From: Deltaproteobacteria bacterium
Lineage (GTDB): Bacteria > Myxococcota_A > UBA796 > SXON01
DNA length: 64,000 bases
NCBI GenBank assembly: GCA_014191855.1
Contig: BJHF01000001.1
Coordinates: 186,001 to 250,000, forward strand
Reading direction: 5' to 3'
Every line of letters starts with the position of its first letter. The first letter of the stretch is position 1. Positions 24,737 through 33,968 of the stretch are shown one piece after another. The notes under the pieces were generated by a model. That model searched no databases and was not told where the DNA came from. It saw nothing but the letters and a program-made list of their open reading frames with translations. The translations under genes were made by a program, and so were the position numbers.

Positions 24737-27085
24737 ATGGGGACGGATGCGCTCACGCAGGGGCTCAACGCCGAGCAGGCGCGGGCTGTGGTTACGCTCG
24801 ATGGGCCGCTGCTGATCCTTGCGGGGGCGGGCTCCGGGAAAACACGGGTTTTGACGAGGCGGATCGCGAAGCTACTGGAGCGCGGCACGGTGGGGGGCGG
24901 CGCGTTCGCACCGTGGCTGCGCCCCTGGAACGTACTGGCCGTCACCTTCACCAACAAGGCGGCCGAGGAGATGCGACGCCGGGTAGAGGAGCTGGTCGGC
25001 GAGTCGGCGCGGCAGGTGTGGGTGTCGACCTTCCACTCCACCTGCGTTCGGGTGCTCCGTCAGGACATCGAGCCGCTCGGCTGGCGTCGCGACTTCGTGA
25101 TCTACGACGACGATGATCAGCTCCGCGTCATCAAGGCGGTTTTGGAGGAGCTGAAGATCAACGTGAAGGAGCTGGCGCCGAACGCGGTGCGAGGCCGGAT
25201 CGACCGGTTCAAGAACGGGATCTCGGCCGGGGAGGTGCTGCCGCGCGCCGATCCCTTCCCCAGGATCCTGGAGCTCTACGAAGCGCGGCTCAAGAAGGCC
25301 AACGCGCTCGACTTCAACGATCTCATCAACAAGGTCGTGCAATTGTGGACGGAGCAGCCGGCGATCCTCGCGCGCTGGCAGGAGCGCTGGAAGTACGTGA
25401 TGGTCGACGAGTACCAGGACACCAACCCGGCCCAGTACTCGTTTCTAAAGTTGCTAACTGCGGAATCAAGAAATCTTGCGGTTGTGGGGGACGACGACCA
25501 GTCCATCTACCGCTTCCGCGGCGCCGACCTGCGGAACATCCTGGAGTTCGAGTCGGATTTTCCGGGCGCCGCGGTCATCAAGTTGGAGCAGAACTACCGA
25601 AGCAAGGGGAATATTCTCAAGGCCGCTGCGGGGGTTGTGCGGAACAACAAGGCGCGGAAGGACAAGACGCTGCGCACGGACGCGGAAGACGGCGAGCCGG
25701 TGCAGCTGGTATTGGCCGACGACGAAACGGCCGAGGCGGATGACGTCGTGAACCGCATGATCCGGATGCGTCGCCCGTGGAGCGAGTATGCGGTGATCTA
25801 CCGCACGAACGCCCAGAGCCGGCAGGTCGAGCAGGCGCTCACCCGAAACCGCATCCCCTACACGCTCGTCGGCGGCCGCAAGTTCTACGATCGCATGGAG
25901 ATCAAGGATATCCTTGCATACCTGCGCCTCGTGAACAATCGAGATGACGACGTGGCGCTGCTCCGGATCGTGAACGTGCCAACCCGAGGCCTCGGGGACA
26001 AGGCGATCGCGGGGCTGAAGCTCGAGGCCACGACGCACGGGATCAGCCTGCGGGCTGCGGCGCGCACCCTCGGCGGCACTGCCGGTCGCGCCGGCACGGG
26101 ATTCGCAACCTTCACCCTCTTGATGGACCGCCTTGAGCGGGCGGCTGAGCTCCAACCGTTGCCGGAACTGGTGCAGTACGTTGCCGAAGAGTCCGGCTAC
26201 CTCGCCATGCTTTTGGCGGATGAGGACGAGGAGGCGAAAAGCCGGGTCGAGAACGTGAACGAACTGGTAAAGAGCGCGGCGGCAGCGCTGGACGAGCCCG
26301 ACGACGACGGCAACCTCGTCGGCCCGGGGCCGATGGCGCTGCGACACTTCCTGGATCGCGCCACGCTCTCTGGGCAGTCGGACGAGCTGCCCGGGGAAGG
26401 CAACGGCTCCGTCACCCTGCTCACCGCCCACCTTGCCAAGGGCCTCGAGTTCCCGGTGGTCTTCGTGATCGGACTCGTCGAGAAGTGTTTTCCGCACGCG
26501 CGTGCCGAGCTTGAGGAGGACATCGAGGAGGAGCGTCGCCTGGCGTACGTGGCCTTCACGCGCGCCCGGGAGCGGCTGTTCGTTACCGCCCCCCGCCGCC
26601 GGCGCAGCCTCGATGGCTGGTTCGACGACACGGTGCTATCCAGGTTCATCGCAGAGATTCCGGAGGCGGCGCTGGCAGGCTTCGACCGCGATCACGGCAA
26701 CATGCCGCGGGCGCGCCCGGGCTTCGGCGCAGGATCCTTGGGCGGCTTCGGCGCGGGCGCCGCCAGGGGTACGCCCGCGTTGCCACCGAGCCGGGGGAGC
26801 GCGCCGTTCTCGCCCTCGCGCTTCTCGCCGAACGCCGCGCCGAAGCCCGTCGTAGCGCCGGCCCGCGCGAATGTACGGCCGCCCGGCCTCCGCACGATGG
26901 TGCCCGACAACCTTGATCGTTTCACGGTTGGCGCGGAAGTGCTGCACCCGATGCTCGGCACGGGTACGATTCAGCAGCGAGATGGAACTCCCGCGAACCC
27001 ACGTCTTACAATACACTTCGCGTCTGGCGGGCCTCGAACCGTGTACGCGGTCACAGCAAGCCTCGAACTGGTCATCCGCCCTTAG
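24737..27085 (+). CDS. uvrD: UvrD/PcrA-type DNA helicase
   Basis: 782 aa superfamily 1A helicase, 3'-5' translocase of nucleotide-excision repair and replication-fork clearance. Motifs in order: Q-motif LNAEQARAVV, Walker A AGAGSGKT, Ia LAVTFTNKAAEEM, II VDEYQDTNPAQ, III GDDDQSIYRFRGA, IV QNYRSKGNI, V LLTAHLAKGLEFPVVF and VI AYVAFTRARERLFV. After a Gly/Pro-rich linker, the C-terminal module (FTVGAEVLHPMLGTGTI) matches the PcrA Tudor-like domain that contacts RNA polymerase. Its TAG is followed closely by the Shine-Dalgarno site of the next gene. Confidence 0.95.
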   Translation: MGTDALTQGLNAEQARAVVTLDGPLLILAGAGSGKTRVLTRRIAKLLERGTVGGGAFAPWLRPWNVLAVTFTNKAAEEMRRRVEELVGESARQVWVSTFHSTCVRVLRQDIEPLGWRRDFVIYDDDDQLRVIKAVLEELKINVKELAPNAVRGRIDRFKNGISAGEVLPRADPFPRILELYEARLKKANALDFNDLINKVVQLWTEQPAILARWQERWKYVMVDEYQDTNPAQYSFLKLLTAESRNLAVVGDDDQSIYRFRGADLRNILEFESDFPGAAVIKLEQNYRSKGNILKAAAGVVRNNKARKDKTLRTDAEDGEPVQLVLADDETAEADDVVNRMIRMRRPWSEYAVIYRTNAQSRQVEQALTRNRIPYTLVGGRKFYDRMEIKDILAYLRLVNNRDDDVALLRIVNVPTRGLGDKAIAGLKLEATTHGISLRAAARTLGGTAGRAGTGFATFTLLMDRLERAAELQPLPELVQYVAEESGYLAMLLADEDEEAKSRVENVNELVKSAAAALDEPDDDGNLVGPGPMALRHFLDRATLSGQSDELPGEGNGSVTLLTAHLAKGLEFPVVFVIGLVEKCFPHARAELEEDIEEERRLAYVAFTRARERLFVTAPRRRRSLDGWFDDTVLSRFIAEIPEAALAGFDRDHGNMPRARPGFGAGSLGGFGAGAARGTPALPPSRGSAPFSPSRFSPNAAPKPVVAPARANVRPPGLRTMVPDNLDRFTVGAEVLHPMLGTGTIQQRDGTPANPRLTIHFASGGPRTVYAVTASLELVIRP

Positions 27086-27097
27086 GAGCACCCCGAC

Positions 27098-28582
27098 TTG
27101 ATCGTCTCATGCGAGTCGTGCAAATCCCGCTACAAGCTGGACGATAGCAAGATCACTGGCCGTGGGGCCAAGATCACGTGCCCCAAGTGCAAACACGTAT
27201 TCGTCGTGCTCGCGCCGCCCTCCCCGCTCACGGAGGCGCCGCGCCCCGCGATGCTGCCGGCCGCGGCGGGAGACAACGAGTGGGAGGACGATGAGCCGAC
27301 CCGCGTCGGGCGGGAGGCGGCGGCGGAGGCCGCGGCGGCGGTCGCCGCGTCCAGGCCGGAGCCACCGGTGCCGGGCGGGCACGAGGTCGTGCGGCCGCGC
27401 GCGAGCTCCGCAGCGGCCGCCCCGGCCGGGCCAACCAAGGAGGAGATCGCCGCCCGCGCTGCCACGCTCGACTTCCGAAAGGTCGGGGTCAGCGCGTGGA
27501 AAGTGAAGGTGCGCATCGGGCTGGTGTACGACTTTTCCGACATCAAGACGCTGCGGAAGTACATTCAGGACGGCCGCGTCACCCCGGCCGACGTGATCAG
27601 TCACGACGGCAAGACCTGGAAGCCGCTCGGCGAAGTTCCCGACCTGGATGGGTTCTTCGTGGAATCCTACGACCGGCTCGCGATCGAGTTCGCGGCGAAG
27701 CCGGCACAACCGAAGGATCCCCAACCTTCCCCGGCAGACCTTGGGAATGTCGCGGCCGCGCTCGCGGCTGCGGCAGCCGCGGAGGTGGACGACGCAGGGA
27801 ATGGCCGCACACCTACCGGGCCCGTGTACAACGATCCGTTCGAGGCCATGAAGCAGCGGCAGCGGGACCGCGCGCCGGTCCGGAAGCCAGCCGAGAAAGC
27901 GAAGGAGTCCGGGGGCGTGAACGGCTCCCTGATCGGTGGCCTGGCGGCGGTCGTCGTGCTCGGAATCGGAGCGTGGTGGTACTTCACCCACCAGGCACCG
28001 GTGGTGGCGCCGCCCAAGGTCCCGGACGTCGTCGCGGTGCCCGACAAGGTGCCGGATGAGAAGCCGGTTTTTCGACCGGTCGAGGCGCCCGTCGAAGCCC
28101 CCAAGGTCGACGACTGCGAGTTCATGATCCAGGGGAAGTGCGCGGTCGCCGTGGGCCCGGGGGGCTCCGGCAAGCCCCCACCCCCGGGGCCGGGTGTTGG
28201 TGGCACGCAGTCCCCGGTGAAGGCGCCGCCGCCCGGCATGGAAACCAAGGTGACGGACGACGAGTCGATCGGCGACGACGCGATGAAGAGCGGCGATTAC
28301 GGCACCGCGGTGATCGCGTACCAGAAGGCGGTCGAGGCGGGAAAGGCTTCAGCCAAGGTGAAGCTCGGCGAGGCACAGTTCCGGTCGGGTGACGACGCGG
28401 GGGGCACCGCCACCCTCACCGCGGCCGCGAAGTCCAGCCCGAAGGCCTACAAGGTCCTGGGGCAACTCAAGGAAGGGGCGGGGGATGCCGCGGGCGCCAA
28501 GCTGGCCTATGCGGAGTATCTCAAGTCCAATCCGAAGGACTCGGCGACGATCAAGGCCAAGCTCGAATCGCTGGGAGGGTAG
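27098..28582 (+). CDS. Zinc-ribbon / GYF-like / TM / TPR protein A (GltJ-like N-terminus)
   Basis: 494 aa from TTG with AGGAG nine bases before it. Domains in order: MJ0042-type zinc ribbon (C5, C8, C28, C31); Ala/Pro linker; GYF-like domain about 130-190 (VRIGLVYDFSDIKTLRKYIQ, DGRVTPADVISHDGKTWKPL); second linker; one membrane helix about 277-297; a periplasmic Pro-rich linker with a Cys pair (DDCEFMIQGKC); and a TPR-like end (DAMKSGDYGTAVIAYQKAVE). This order resembles the regulatory cytoplasmic half of the Myxococcus focal-adhesion protein GltJ, whose ribbon and GYF domains bind polarity and scaffold proteins. Paralogous to the next gene. Confidence 0.75.
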   Translation: MIVSCESCKSRYKLDDSKITGRGAKITCPKCKHVFVVLAPPSPLTEAPRPAMLPAAAGDNEWEDDEPTRVGREAAAEAAAAVAASRPEPPVPGGHEVVRPRASSAAAAPAGPTKEEIAARAATLDFRKVGVSAWKVKVRIGLVYDFSDIKTLRKYIQDGRVTPADVISHDGKTWKPLGEVPDLDGFFVESYDRLAIEFAAKPAQPKDPQPSPADLGNVAAALAAAAAAEVDDAGNGRTPTGPVYNDPFEAMKQRQRDRAPVRKPAEKAKESGGVNGSLIGGLAAVVVLGIGAWWYFTHQAPVVAPPKVPDVVAVPDKVPDEKPVFRPVEAPVEAPKVDDCEFMIQGKCAVAVGPGGSGKPPPPGPGVGGTQSPVKAPPPGMETKVTDDESIGDDAMKSGDYGTAVIAYQKAVEAGKASAKVKLGEAQFRSGDDAGGTATLTAAAKSSPKAYKVLGQLKEGAGDAAGAKLAYAEYLKSNPKDSATIKAKLESLGG

Positions 28583-28583
28583 C

Positions 28584-30413
28584 CTGGAGATTACCTGCCC
28601 GCGGTGCCGCACCCACCATCACGTCGATGCGCCATCCAGCACCCGCACTCGGGCTCGCCCGCTCCGATTCCGCTGTTCGGAGTGCGGAAATACGTTCCCC
28701 GTGCAGGGCGAGGCCAGCGGTGCACTTCCCCCCGCCTTGTTGCCGATCGAGCCGCCCTCTCGCACCGTGCCCGAGGCGCGCTCTGTCCTGGCGGGAGAGC
28801 CGGTCGAGATGCTCCGCGTGGGAGGGGACGTGTACAGCGTCCCCGATCTCGCCACGCTGCAGCGATGGATCCTGGAGGGGCGCGTGTCCCTCGCGGACAA
28901 GGTTTCGCTGCACGGCATGCGGTGGACGCCGGTGGCCGATCGCCCGGACCTGGCAATCTTTTTCACGGCAGCCCAGGCGATGTCCGCGCCGCGCGCCTCG
29001 CCGACGATCTCCCCGCTGCCCTCGCCGATCCCGGCGCAGCCGGGCGGCTTGCCGATGGCCGACGACGAGGAGATCTACGTTCAAGAGTTGGCTTCCGTGG
29101 AGCCGGGTGTCCTGCAAGCCCCAGCCGCAAGCCTTGGTTCCGCCGCGGACGACGCGCCCGAACCCGTGCCAGATGTCCCCACGCCCCCCGCGTTCGTCAT
29201 GTCGAACCCGTCGATCGCGCTCGCGGAATTCGAGCGGGACGACGAACGCACCGTGGCCGATGCCGGCGCGGTGGGCCCGCTTGACGAGCTGCCCGCGGAA
29301 ATGCTCGTTCCGCCGCGGCACGTGAGGGCGACCGACGATCCCGAAACGCTGCTGGAGCTGCCGATGCGGCCGGCCTTCCAGATGGAGGCGCGCTCGTTGG
29401 GCTTCCAGATGGGCCCCGATCCGGACACCCAGGAGGCCCTGATCGAGGAAACGCAGCAAATCGATGTCGCGGCGCCTCCGCCGCAGCCTCTGGTGCCGCC
29501 GCCGCCTCCGCCCCGGGCGGACTTGGCGGACGACTTCATGCTCACCGGGATCCTCCCTTCCGCTTCCCCGACCCTCACCCCGCCGCCCATCGATTTCGGG
29601 CGCGGTCGTACGCCGGTCACCGTTGCGCCGCGTTCGCCGCCCTCCGCGCTGGACGACGAGCCGGACTACGATACCCCGCCGCGCCGAGGCTGGGGGCCTG
29701 AGTGGTTCATCGGTGGCGCGCTGGGGCTCGCGGCGTTGTTGGCGGTTGGGAGCTGGTTGTTCAGCGGCGAGGAGCCCGCCGTAGCGGAGGGTGGTGCGGT
29801 TACGGAGGTCGCGGCGCCCGCGGACGCGCCCGCGCCCCCAGCCGTGCCCGAAGGCCCGCCCGCCGAGGCGGCGCCGATCGAACCTGCGCAGCTCGAAGCG
29901 GAGATCGCAGCCGAGCAGGCTGGCGCCCAAGGCGGGATCGATGCCCAGGTCAAGGCCGACATGGCGCGAGCCCAGGCCGCGGCGAGGGCGGAGGCCGAGG
30001 CTGCGGCGAAGGAAACGGCCGAGAAGGCTGCGGTCTTGAAAGCCAAGGCGCAGGCGGAGGACGCCGCCAGGAAGAAAGCAGAGGCGATGGCGAAGCCCGC
30101 GGCAGCGCCGAAGCCTGAGGCCGCGCCCAAACCGGCGGCGGGCGGCGGGAGCGCGAAGTCGTTGGCCGACCAGGGCTGGAAGGCGATGGACAAGGGCGAC
30201 ACCGAGGGCGCCCACGGGCTCTTCGCGCGGGCGCTCCAGAAGGATCCGAGCTCGGCCTGGGCGCTCTACGGGCGAGGGTACGCCAACGAAAAGTTGGGCG
30301 ACAAGGTGAGCGCCAAGGCGGATTACTGCATGGCCACCGCGAACGCCGGGAGCGACACGGAGCTCACCCGCGAGCTGGCCGGGGGCCTGCGGCGCGTGGG
30401 CGGCGGGTGCTGA
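28584..30413 (+). CDS. Zinc-ribbon / GYF-like / TM / TPR protein B, probable CTG start
   Basis: 609 aa if started at the CTG at 28584. Zinc ribbon (C5, C8, C31, C34), GYF-like domain about 75-125 (LRVGGDVYSVPDLATLQRWI, EGRVSLADKVSLHGMRWTPV), a long Pro/acidic linker, one membrane helix about 374-393, an Ala/Glu/Lys-rich helical linker and a TPR-like C-terminus (DQGWKAMDKGDTEGAHGLFA). Same plan as protein A, so a tandem duplication that has diverged. No ATG, GTG or TTG lies between the previous stop and the first zinc Cys; a GGGAGGG site sits four to five bases before the CTG. Likely translationally coupled to protein A. Confidence 0.75.
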   Translation: MEITCPRCRTHHHVDAPSSTRTRARPLRFRCSECGNTFPVQGEASGALPPALLPIEPPSRTVPEARSVLAGEPVEMLRVGGDVYSVPDLATLQRWILEGRVSLADKVSLHGMRWTPVADRPDLAIFFTAAQAMSAPRASPTISPLPSPIPAQPGGLPMADDEEIYVQELASVEPGVLQAPAASLGSAADDAPEPVPDVPTPPAFVMSNPSIALAEFERDDERTVADAGAVGPLDELPAEMLVPPRHVRATDDPETLLELPMRPAFQMEARSLGFQMGPDPDTQEALIEETQQIDVAAPPPQPLVPPPPPPRADLADDFMLTGILPSASPTLTPPPIDFGRGRTPVTVAPRSPPSALDDEPDYDTPPRRGWGPEWFIGGALGLAALLAVGSWLFSGEEPAVAEGGAVTEVAAPADAPAPPAVPEGPPAEAAPIEPAQLEAEIAAEQAGAQGGIDAQVKADMARAQAAARAEAEAAAKETAEKAAVLKAKAQAEDAARKKAEAMAKPAAAPKPEAAPKPAAGGGSAKSLADQGWKAMDKGDTEGAHGLFARALQKDPSSAWALYGRGYANEKLGDKVSAKADYCMATANAGSDTELTRELAGGLRRVGGGC

Positions 30414-30460
30414 CCCTCCCGGTCGGGCGCTCGTTGCGTTAAGCGGGCGGAGAGGTCGAC

Positions 30461-30775
30461 ATGTCCAACGAGAAGAACGCTTCCGAAGAAGAGTACTTTG
30501 TCCGTATAGAACGTGAAGAGCGCGCGCGGGCGGCTGCAGAGGCCGAGAAGGCGAAGGGCGAGGCCGCGCGGGCGGAGCTCAAGGCGCTGCATCACCAGCG
30601 CTGTGGGAAGTGCGGCGGTGAGCTGAAGCCGCAGGACTTCCGTGGGGTGGAGATCGACATTTGTGAGAGCTGCGGCTCCGTTCTTCTCGATCCGGGGGAG
30701 CTGGAGCAGCTGGCCGGGAAGGATGCGTCGGGCGCCCTCGCCGGGCTGGCCTCGTTGTTCCGCTTCAAGCGCTGA
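30461..30775 (+). CDS. Small TFIIB-type zinc-ribbon protein
   Basis: 104 aa. A charged helical N-terminus (about 8-45) precedes a zinc ribbon of the zf-TFIIB type: RCGKCGGELKP and, after a spacer, IDICESCGSVLLDPGELEQL, giving two CxxC pairs and the LDxGELExL ending typical of the family. Cytoplasmic; partner unknown. GGAGAGG is placed eight bases before the ATG. Same orientation as the two zinc-ribbon/GYF genes but separated by 47 bases. Confidence 0.85.
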   Translation: MSNEKNASEEEYFVRIEREERARAAAEAEKAKGEAARAELKALHHQRCGKCGGELKPQDFRGVEIDICESCGSVLLDPGELEQLAGKDASGALAGLASLFRFKR

Positions 30776-30776
30776 T

Positions 30777-31109
30777 CTACAGGCCGAGCGTGCAGGTGAG
30801 GTAGGTGTCGAGCAGCACGAGGTCGGCCTCGTACACGCCGCCACCGATGGGCATGGTGGCGTCGTCAAGCACGCGTGCGCGAACACGCTCGGCTTGGCGC
30901 ACCACGTCGGCTTCGGTGTCGAAGTCCACGCCCTCCGGGGCCTCGTAACGGTGCTGGGTGTTGTTCACCGAGTGGCACGAAGTGCAGTAGGTGGTGACGA
31001 AGCCGTGTGCGAAGCCGTCCCAACTCACGGAGGGAGCCTCAGCGCAATAGGCGGCATTGGAGTCGAGCTCTTCGCCGGCGCATGCGAGCCAGAGGGTGAG
31101 CAGGATCAT
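30777..31109 (-). CDS. Small CxxCH (haem-binding-like) lipoprotein
   Basis: 110 aa. Very short lipoprotein signal (MILLTLWLAC, Cys at 10), then a single CTSCH motif in FVTTYCTSCHSVNNTQHRYE, and a distal Met (ATMPIGGG) that could be the sixth haem ligand. So a small c-type cytochrome is likely, anchored in the envelope. Last gene of a leftward operon; its ATG overlaps the DUF1501 stop (ATGA), which fixes the start. Confidence 0.8.
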   Translation of the reverse strand: MILLTLWLACAGEELDSNAAYCAEAPSVSWDGFAHGFVTTYCTSCHSVNNTQHRYEAPEGVDFDTEADVVRQAERVRARVLDDATMPIGGGVYEADLVLLDTYLTCTLGL

Positions 31110-32362
31110 GCGAGCAGCGCCGTGATCGGTGCGTCCTCGCCGGGGTCTACGTCGCCGAGGGCCAGGAGCGAAGCGCCGAAGTTGCGGGCGTGGATGCCGG
31201 TCCCGCTGTCGGACACTTCGCCCGTGGCGTAGTCGGCGTTGTCGCCGTAGCCGCTGTCGTCGAAGCCGCCGATCACCTGGCCCCCCCTCACGCCGGCGCC
31301 AAACACCATGGCGCTGGTGTACGTCCAATGGTCGCGCCCGTTCCCGCCGTTGAGCTGCGGCGTTCGGCCCATCTCGGAGAAGAGCACGATTACCGTCTCA
31401 TCTGCGAGGCTCCCACCGTCCACCGCGGTGCGGGAGTCCAGATCGGCGATGCCGAGGGCGAGCAGGTCGAACAGCTCCTCAAAGTGCAAGCCTTGCCGGT
31501 CGTTGTTGGAGTGTGTGTCCCACCCCTCCGAGCACCAGCCTTTGTACTCAATGAGGGCGGTTCGCGCGAGCCCAAGCTGAAACACGTCGAACACCGTGGC
31601 CATGTGGTAGGCCATCTGGTAACAACCCTGGGTGTACGTGCCGATATCGAGGGTGCCGAGGTAGGCGTTCAGCGATTCGGCGTCATCCAGCGCCCCGGCC
31701 GCGGCGGTGGCGATCGCGCTGTCGGGAGCGGCGGCGCCCATCCGTGCGCGGACGTACTGATCAACGAGCGCCGTGCGGGCATCGGACGGCACGGCATAGG
31801 GGCGGTCCGTCTGCGCGAGCGCCTTTCCGCTCAGCAGGTTGGTGAGCTGCCCGTCCTGGCCCACGCGCACGACGCGGCTGGAATACTTCGCAGTGAACGC
31901 CGTGCCACTGAGCACGAAGTAGGGAAGCAGATAGCGGGAAGTGGCTTCGCCGGCGAGGATTGCGCCCCAGTCGTCGGTTTGCCCCTCTGCGCTTCCGGTC
32001 ATCATGATGCGCCTGCACCGCTCATGGGTGATGCTGGGCACCTCGATGCCGTTCACGATCGCCGTTCGCGACGCGTAGCTCTCGAAGAAGGAGCGCACGT
32101 GGGGGCGCGCTTCGTTGTCCACGAACGTGATCCCGCCCACTTCAGCGGCCACGCTGTCGGGCTCCATGTCCACCACGCTTGAGCCGAAGCCGGGTTGGAA
32201 GCAATAGGTGGTGTCCCAGCCGCCGGCACAATGAACGAAGAGGAACCTGCGGTTGTTTCCGGCGACGGCGTCGGCCACGCCGAAGCGGGGGATCATCAAT
32301 CCGGCGGCACCGAGCCCGAGAGCGGCGCGGCGAGTGAGCTCGGGGGGCTTCGCGCGGGGCAT
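31106..32362 (-). CDS. DUF1501 family exported protein
   Basis: 418 aa. The N-terminus has a Tat-type signal (TRRAALGLGAAGLMIPRFG), then the DUF1501 core FLFVHCAGGWDTTYCFQPGF, TFVDNEARPHVRSFFE, IEVPSITHERCRRIMMTG and VIVLFSEMGRTPQLNGGNGR. The family shares the alkaline phosphatase/sulfatase fold but its reaction is not established. It is regularly encoded next to DUF1549/DUF1553-type cytochrome proteins, as here. Flanked by a one-base gap upstream and an ATGA overlap downstream. Confidence 0.88.
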   Translation of the reverse strand: MPRAKPPELTRRAALGLGAAGLMIPRFGVADAVAGNNRRFLFVHCAGGWDTTYCFQPGFGSSVVDMEPDSVAAEVGGITFVDNEARPHVRSFFESYASRTAIVNGIEVPSITHERCRRIMMTGSAEGQTDDWGAILAGEATSRYLLPYFVLSGTAFTAKYSSRVVRVGQDGQLTNLLSGKALAQTDRPYAVPSDARTALVDQYVRARMGAAAPDSAIATAAAGALDDAESLNAYLGTLDIGTYTQGCYQMAYHMATVFDVFQLGLARTALIEYKGWCSEGWDTHSNNDRQGLHFEELFDLLALGIADLDSRTAVDGGSLADETVIVLFSEMGRTPQLNGGNGRDHWTYTSAMVFGAGVRGGQVIGGFDDSGYGDNADYATGEVSDSGTGIHARNFGASLLALGDVDPGEDAPITALLA

Positions 32363-32363
32363 C

Positions 32364-33968
32364 CTAGTAGCTCACATAGGAGGGATCGCGGAGCATCGCC
32401 TCGACGACGCCCTCCCACGCGCTCTCGGCACCTTCGATCGCATAGACGGCCGACCACAATGCGCCGGTTTCGGCGACCCAGGCATCGTCGGCGCGCACCG
32501 CGAAGAGGCGCCAGTGGAGGTGGCGGAGCTGGTCGTCGAAGGCCTCCTCACCGGGGCGGGCTTCGGCGCTCACCGTGAGCACTCCCGGTGCTTCCGCGCC
32601 GAGATCCCGATCGATCAGCACCTCGGCAGCGGCCTCGGCGAAGCGCTTGTTCACCAGCTCCCACGTGAGGCCGGGTGTGGCCTGGGCGCTGGTCACGCTG
32701 TAGCCGTCTACGCCGCCGGCCAGCACGCGGTAGCCGTAGACGTCGTTCTCGAGCGCGTCGTAGTTGAGCTGGCGCCAGTCGAGCCCGGTGAGCTCGTTGA
32801 GGAGGAGGCGCTGTTGGTTCGGCGTGAGCAGCCGCTCGGTGACCTCGCGCTCCCGCGTGGCCTCCGTTGCGTCCTTCGTGAGGCCGCCCGCTCGGTATTG
32901 GTCGGTCTCCAACACGTTCAGGATGAGCCGCTGGGGCGTGGTGCCCTGCGCTTCGAAGTCCACCCACAGCGCGTCGATGGTTTCGTAGTCGGTGAGGTCC
33001 GAGGGACGATGCCAGTATTGTTCCGCGAAGCTCTGGGCGGCGCAGTGGTCGAAGCGCGGGTCGTTGCTGATGTACCAGCCCATGTCCACCAGGCCGCCCG
33101 TTTGGGTGCCGTACCACCCCGGTTCGGTGTCGAGCAGCGCGGGCCCGAGGCGCTCGCGCTCCGGATGGTAGTTCTGCATTTCCCATGGATTATACTGGAT
33201 GGTCCACCAGAAGCCAAACATGCTTGCGGCGATGGGATCGACGGTGGCGTGGCAGGTGACGCAGCCGGGCTCGGATTTAATGGCCTCTTCGGGGTCGAGC
33301 GTGTTGTTCCGCTTGAATTCCACGGGCCGACCGAGGATGTCGGTGCACAGGAGCAGCCGCGAGATCGCCGCTACCCGTCCGCGGCTCTTGTTCGAGATGT
33401 TCGTGACGTAGCGCCAGTAGAAACCGTTGGTGGCCAGCACGCCGGCGGCGGGGCGACCGTCCGTGTATCTGGCCTCCTGCCAGCCCGTTTTTCCTTCCGG
33501 GTAGTCGACCGGCCAGATCGTCGCGAGCAGGTCGTTGCTCATCGTGTAGTCGGCGGTGACCACCTCGCTCCATGGCCGATCCTGGGCGACCACGTGTGAG
33601 ATCAGCCGCAGCGGCTCCTCGCCGACGGAGTGCGAAAAGCGGTCCGCTTCGAACTCCTCAAGCCCGTAGTCGTTGTACCAAACCTCGTACTGGTCGAGGA
33701 CGGTGTGCCAGCGCTCGGCTAGCATCGATACGAGGCGATCCTCGGACGTCTCGCTGTTGAGGTACTCGGCTGCAAACTCGCGAAGGCGCTCGGGGTCGGC
33801 TTCTACGGCGTCGAGGTCGGCCTCGCTAGGTAAGGTGCCCCGAAGGTCGATGGAGATGCGACGGAGCAGCCGCGGCGCGGGCAGGGCGACCAGCTCCACC
33901 GGCGCGGCGACCGCGGCCTCCTCGGCGGTATCGCACGCGGAGAGGAAGAGGGCAAGCGCGGCGATCAC
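32364..33968 (-). CDS. DUF1549-like lipoprotein with CxxCH motif
   Basis: 534 aa from GTG. Lipobox Cys at 12 (FLSAC). The segment LLRRISIDLRGTLPSEADLD matches the start of planctomycete-type cytochrome-associated DUF1549 proteins (RISLDLTGLPP...). A single c-type haem motif CVTCH lies near residue 235-245, followed by VDPIAASMFGFWW. A function in envelope electron transfer or oxidative polymer processing is inferred from family company only. GTGA overlap with the preceding lipoprotein gene; one base before DUF1501. Confidence 0.78.
   Translation of the reverse strand: MIAALALFLSACDTAEEAAVAAPVELVALPAPRLLRRISIDLRGTLPSEADLDAVEADPERLREFAAEYLNSETSEDRLVSMLAERWHTVLDQYEVWYNDYGLEEFEADRFSHSVGEEPLRLISHVVAQDRPWSEVVTADYTMSNDLLATIWPVDYPEGKTGWQEARYTDGRPAAGVLATNGFYWRYVTNISNKSRGRVAAISRLLLCTDILGRPVEFKRNNTLDPEEAIKSEPGCVTCHATVDPIAASMFGFWWTIQYNPWEMQNYHPERERLGPALLDTEPGWYGTQTGGLVDMGWYISNDPRFDHCAAQSFAEQYWHRPSDLTDYETIDALWVDFEAQGTTPQRLILNVLETDQYRAGGLTKDATEATREREVTERLLTPNQQRLLLNELTGLDWRQLNYDALENDVYGYRVLAGGVDGYSVTSAQATPGLTWELVNKRFAEAAAEVLIDRDLGAEAPGVLTVSAEARPGEEAFDDQLRHLHWRLFAVRADDAWVAETGALWSAVYAIEGAESAWEGVVEAMLRDPSYVSY

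Noticed and set aside
24737-27085. Low-GC patch near 25441-25487 as a possible insertion in the helicase gene
   Set aside because: The reading frame and helicase motifs II and III run through it without interruption.
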